From positions 1-53,522 of the forward strand of contig JBIKIW010000003.1 in assembly GCA_044361365.1 (NCBI GenBank): DNA of 53,522 bases, written 5' to 3'. A program made the position numbers and the translations under genes. Position 1 is the stretch's first letter; every line of letters starts with the position of its first letter. This DNA comes from JBIKIW01 sp044361365 (GTDB taxonomy: Bacteria > Patescibacteriota > JACMRA01). Positions 50,277 through 53,522 of the stretch are shown here, one piece after another. The notes below the pieces were generated by a model. The model saw nothing but the letters and a program-made list of their open reading frames with translations. It did not search any database and was not told the origin of the DNA.

Positions 50277-51401
50277 TTAGTTTTTCTCGCCTGTCCAGAC
50301 TTGTTCGATTTGGGATTTGGCGTTGTTAAGTAGATTTCGTATAATCTTTTCTTGTTCCTTTTTGGTGTGGAAAACTTCAATTACTTTCTGATACGCTACC
50401 AGGTATTGTTTGGTCATACTCTTGTAATTAAAAAGAGATCTGGCTCGTTGAGCAATGTAGTTTCTATCCATGTCAAAAACTTCTTGCATATGATGATACG
50501 CCTCGACCATATCTTCCACTAGTACCCCCGTGCGACCTTGCTCGATTAATTCTGGCATGGCACCTCTGGCAATAGCAGCTGTGGGAGTCCCACAATAAGC
50601 AGCCTCCAAAACACTAAGACCGAAAGGTTCACGAAAACTGGTTGGGTGAAGATTACATTTGGCTTTTGATAGTAAAGCTATTTTATCTTCCAAACCTAGT
50701 TCTCCTAAAAACTCAACAAGTGGATGATCTAAATATGATTTAATTTCAGTTTCAAAATAGTCCCTACCCTTAAAATCAACTTTACCTGCTAATTTTATTT
50801 TCATGTTCATTTTTAAAGCCAGCTGAATAGCCAAGTGTGGGCTTTTTTCAGAGTCAAATCTACCCAAAAAACATAGATACTCTTCAGGTTCTGTAATAAT
50901 AGGAAATGGGGTATAATCTAAACCGTTGTAGGCCACTCCAGCGTATTGCAAAGTGGGAAAAGAATCTTGCTGGTTTTTGGAGATTGAAACGAAGTAAAGG
51001 TGTTTTCTTTTTTGAAAATTTTCGAGATTTAAAAAGTTTATAGGTCCGTGAATAGTGGTCAAGTTTGGAATATCTTGAAAATCTATAAGATCAAACCCAT
51101 GTGAGTGAATAATATCAAACTTATCAACATTTTCTCGTAGTAATTGTTTAGTTTTTAACTTTGCTTCTTCTTGAAGTTTTTGAATATCTATTTTTTCTTG
51201 ATCTGTAAAGCCAAAATAGGTTGATTTTTCGGCTATTGGTATGATTTCACAATCGACTTGAGAGTCTGCTGGAGCAAATAAAATTGGTTCGTAACCAGCT
51301 TCTTTAAGCCCTTTTACTAGATTGTAAATTACCTGTTCTGTGCCTCCATATTTTTTAGGGGGAACAGGTATGTATGCACTGGATACAACTGCTATCCTCA
51401 T
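50277..51401 (-). CDS. GT4-family glycosyltransferase
   Basis: The 374-residue GT-B enzyme has the N-terminal IPVPPKKYGGTEQVIYNLV loop (12-30), FDIIHSHGFDLIDF, and in the C-terminal domain FLGRFDSEKSPHLAI and the donor-binding FREPFGLSVLEAAYCGTP with the E-x7-E pair. It is not close to the GT4 enzyme at 20536-21783. The family transfers sugars from nucleotide donors to lipids, glycans or small molecules. Nothing nearby fixes the acceptor; the glycosidase gene downstream on the same strand hints at alpha-glucan or a related oligosaccharide. Confidence 0.88.
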   Translation of the reverse strand: MRIAVVSSAYIPVPPKKYGGTEQVIYNLVKGLKEAGYEPILFAPADSQVDCEIIPIAEKSTYFGFTDQEKIDIQKLQEEAKLKTKQLLRENVDKFDIIHSHGFDLIDFQDIPNLTTIHGPINFLNLENFQKRKHLYFVSISKNQQDSFPTLQYAGVAYNGLDYTPFPIITEPEEYLCFLGRFDSEKSPHLAIQLALKMNMKIKLAGKVDFKGRDYFETEIKSYLDHPLVEFLGELGLEDKIALLSKAKCNLHPTSFREPFGLSVLEAAYCGTPTAAIARGAMPELIEQGRTGVLVEDMVEAYHHMQEVFDMDRNYIAQRARSLFNYKSMTKQYLVAYQKVIEVFHTKKEQEKIIRNLLNNAKSQIEQVWTGEKN

Positions 51402-51607
51402 ATTTGTTATTGTTCTAAATTGCTTAGCATTAATAACTTTGTGGGTTAAATTGTGCTTAATATAACAAAGCTCAATAACATATATTTGTCAAAATAAATA
51501 AACCCTAGCCTAGCAAAAATATAAAATTTGTTACATTGCAAAAGATGATTAAATAGCTAATAAATTACTATTAGCTTTGCTACTGATTAAAGGGTATAGG
51601 TTTATTT

Positions 51608-51748
51608 TTATTTTTTGGGAAAGATTTTAATCAATTTGAAATCTGCAACATTTGTTTGATTTGCATCAAAAGTCAAACTTGGAACTGAAAGCAGTTCTAA
51701 GGCTAAAAGAATACCTAAAATTAGCAAACTATTTGTTTTCTCACTCAC
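51608..51748 (-). CDS. Small secreted or membrane peptide (46 residues)
   Basis: From a GTG at 51748 the frame reads MSEKTNSLLILGILLALELL, then SVPSLTFDANQTNVADFKLI and KIFPKK. A short polar start, a 15-residue hydrophobic core and a small-residue region near SVPS look like a signal peptide or a single membrane helix. It is 120 bases downstream of the surface protein at 51870-53345 on the same strand. There is no clear ribosome binding site. The 467-base space 51402-51869 otherwise contains only AT-rich sequence. Confidence 0.45.
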   Translation of the reverse strand: MSEKTNSLLILGILLALELLSVPSLTFDANQTNVADFKLIKIFPKK

Positions 51749-51869
51749 TATTTTTAATGATAAAAGTTGGTTTATTGTAAAATTAAAATGGTTTAAAAAA
51801 ATACCTAAACCCTTTTGAATTTAAAACACAGGTACTTTAACTGTAGAAAAATTTTAACATTTAATCACC

Positions 51870-53345
51870 TTAAACAACTGTACAAACCAAGCTTGTCTGA
51901 AACTCTCCTGCCAAAGAATGAGCTGGTAAATTGTATTGTAGATTTGTAGCAATGTTGGTAACTCCAAAGCCTGATCCTATTCCAGCTTGTGCCATTGAAA
52001 CAACGCTTCCGTTTCCGGTAATAGATTGAATCGTAGTATTGTTTCCTAGATTATTATTAGAATCGTTGATTTTGTTTATAATCTGACCACCGTTGGTTTG
52101 AAAAGTACTGGGTCTGTTTGATAATCTATTGATTACAGGAAGGGTTTGTGAAGGGTTTAAGGTAAGTTCAAAATTTCTAGGAACTTGGCAAGTCACTGTC
52201 CAACCAAGAGAACCTCCTCGTGAGTCGGTGACTTTAATTGGGGTTATGTCAGTATTTGTAAGTTGATCCTCAGACTTTACGCTAAGACCTGAAAATGAAA
52301 CTCCAGGAGGCATGCCTAAGGATAAAGTACCACCAGAGCTATAACCAAATTTAACTGAAATTAAAGCAGTGCTTTCTCCCGTGGTCACTTCTACTGTATT
52401 TCCCCCTGTCGTTGGGTAGATTGTTAAAGGTGAAGGAACTTTTACTTCATAGCTGGTATTTGCAGCAAGAGTTTCAAAACAAGATCCGTTTAGAACATTC
52501 GTTGTAGTAATAGATTTAATTGGAGTGGTCCCACCCTTGGTATATAGATCTACTACACCATTCTCTAGCGTTTCTGCACCATCACGATCGCCGTTTGAAT
52601 TTAGATCTAAAAATACTGAAGGACAAATTCTAGGTACAAAATTGCAAGTAAAGTCTTGATCTGTACGAAGCTCTACGTCTCCAATTTGCATTGATCTTTG
52701 ACTTGGATCTGGGTTCAGATAAGAGCAAATTATTCCAGACACCCCAATAGAAAACTCAGCGGAATCTTTAATAGTGTTTCCACTAGAAATAAAACTCACA
52801 ATTGTACCTGTAGAAGCTCCTTTTGCTGCAGTTCCAGCAACCATTTGGTATTCTATATAACCATTAACACCCCCTACTAAATTACTAGAAAGTACCGTGT
52901 TGTCTGTAGCATTTCCAAGAAATCCAGCTGCAGGAGCAACTCTAAGATCACTTGCTGTAAAAAGGTTATTGTTTAGACTGACACAAGGATTTAAATTGTA
53001 GCAATTTTTGACTGTTCCATTAACTAAAGTAAAATTTGTAGGTAGCGAATCTAGAATATAAGAACTTGGAAAAGTTGTGGCGGTACTTGTATTAGCGTAT
53101 TTTAAGCGAACTGTCACAGTATCCCCTACACCAATTTGTATAGTTTTTTTCTCTTGGCTGGATTGGTAATAGACTTTGTTTATAGAAACCTGACCATCTC
53201 CCCAAGTTAGTACATTTGATGCTTGGGCTGAATTGTTTGGTCTTCCAAAAAACCTATTTCCAAAGAAAAAAGATATTCCCAACATTGTTGCTAGCAAGAC
53301 TATAAAGCCTATATTTGCTAACTTAAATATTTTTTTACGAGTCAT
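51870..53345 (-). CDS. Exported surface protein with DUF11-like and SdrD-B-like domains
   Basis: The 491-residue protein begins with a signal or anchor helix (LANIGFIVLLATMLGISFFF, 8-27). A DUF11-like beta-sandwich follows (GVGDTVTVRLKYANTSTATT, LDSLPTNFTLVNGTV). At about 235-335 there is an SdrD-B/Cna-B-like domain (SVFLDLNSNGDRDGAETLEN, with the D-x-N-x-D-G calcium-type loop). The last part is Ser/Thr/Gly/Asn-rich with a second beta-domain. Cysteines are scattered (CYNLNPC, ICSYLNP). No LPXTG or C-terminal anchor exists, so attachment would be through the N-terminal helix. It is adjacent to another surface gene upstream (53400-53522). Likely role: adhesion or surface layer. Confidence 0.8.
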   Translation of the reverse strand: MTRKKIFKLANIGFIVLLATMLGISFFFGNRFFGRPNNSAQASNVLTWGDGQVSINKVYYQSSQEKKTIQIGVGDTVTVRLKYANTSTATTFPSSYILDSLPTNFTLVNGTVKNCYNLNPCVSLNNNLFTASDLRVAPAAGFLGNATDNTVLSSNLVGGVNGYIEYQMVAGTAAKGASTGTIVSFISSGNTIKDSAEFSIGVSGIICSYLNPDPSQRSMQIGDVELRTDQDFTCNFVPRICPSVFLDLNSNGDRDGAETLENGVVDLYTKGGTTPIKSITTTNVLNGSCFETLAANTSYEVKVPSPLTIYPTTGGNTVEVTTGESTALISVKFGYSSGGTLSLGMPPGVSFSGLSVKSEDQLTNTDITPIKVTDSRGGSLGWTVTCQVPRNFELTLNPSQTLPVINRLSNRPSTFQTNGGQIINKINDSNNNLGNNTTIQSITGNGSVVSMAQAGIGSGFGVTNIATNLQYNLPAHSLAGEFQTSLVCTVV

Positions 53346-53399
53346 ATTTGTTTTTGTTTAATTTAATAAGTTGACTTTACTATAACTTTACACCTCATT

Positions 53400-53522
53400 T
53401 CAATTCTTAACAAGATCACTGGTTACTGTGTAGCTACCCTCGGCTAAATCGGTGAATTGGTACTTACCATCGTTGCTGATTTGGGTGGTGGTGTTTTTGT
53501 TGACTGTGGCTCCTGTTTTGGT
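53400..53522 (-). CDS. C-terminal end of a further beta-domain surface protein (partial)
   Basis: The frame runs from the window edge to a TGA at 53400 and reads KTGATVNKNTTTQISNDGKY, then QFTDLAEGSYTVTSDLVKN. ISNDGKYQFTDLAEGSYTV is the typical last strand pair of SdrD-B or carboxypeptidase-regulatory-like domains. The rest of the gene lies outside the window. It is 55 bases upstream of the surface protein gene on the same strand, which suggests a surface-protein operon. Confidence 0.75.
   Translation of the reverse strand, partial: TKTGATVNKNTTTQISNDGKYQFTDLAEGSYTVTSDLVKN

Overview
The window is a 53.5 kb piece of an AT-rich bacterial chromosome that uses the standard genetic code (TGA is a normal stop). 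Several things fit a Candidate Phyla Radiation (Patescibacteria)-type bacterium: many single-pass membrane proteins with low-complexity tails, few biosynthetic genes, weak Shine-Dalgarno signals, and long hypothetical genes beside universal housekeeping genes (topA, uvrA, rarA). This placement is an inference; no rRNA or ribosomal protein is present to confirm it.

Layout. 0-4.6 kb: a truncated KAP-type P-loop gene and a marR-RND exporter operon. 4.6-10.7 kb: a repeat-rich island with two AbrB/PIN toxin-antitoxin pairs, a small secreted protein, a broken small acidic ORF, a lone leuB, and an hsp20 gene with a near-perfect promoter and a CIRCE-like operator, bracketed by a 135-bp inverted repeat. 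10.7-19 kb: membrane proteins, a membrane-anchored cyclophilin, topA, tRNA-Lys and tRNA-Ala with a tRNA-like relic between them, a rhodanese and a small P-loop kinase. 19-31.6 kb: a carbohydrate region with GH57, a GT4 glycogen-synthase-like enzyme, GH15, and a three-gene operon (GpgS-like glycosyltransferase, GH63, GH13_18 phosphorylase) that looks like a glucosylglycerate synthesis and breakdown module, followed by a hexokinase-fold protein that has lost catalytic residues. 31.7-37.3 kb: small conserved proteins and a divergent locus joining an HTH-methyltransferase to a HAD-fusion protein, with a decayed second copy of the HAD 3' end nearby. 37.3-47 kb: uvrA, frameshifted and hypothetical genes, an LMW phosphatase beside a Pro/Gln/Asn-rich repeat protein, and rarA. 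47-49 kb: an overlapping RloB-like/AAA ATPase pair resembling AbiL-type anti-phage systems. 49-53.5 kb: a debranching-type glycosidase, another GT4, a tiny secreted peptide and two surface proteins.

Taken together, the carbohydrate genes would allow the cell to build and recycle an alpha-glucan and a compatible solute of the glucosylglycerate type. The repeat families (a palindromic MITE with and without a nested insert, and composite hairpin repeats) mark the 4.6-10.7 kb segment as the most plastic part of the window. Three genes carry apparent frameshifts or an in-frame stop that are either sequencing errors, decay, or slip sites.
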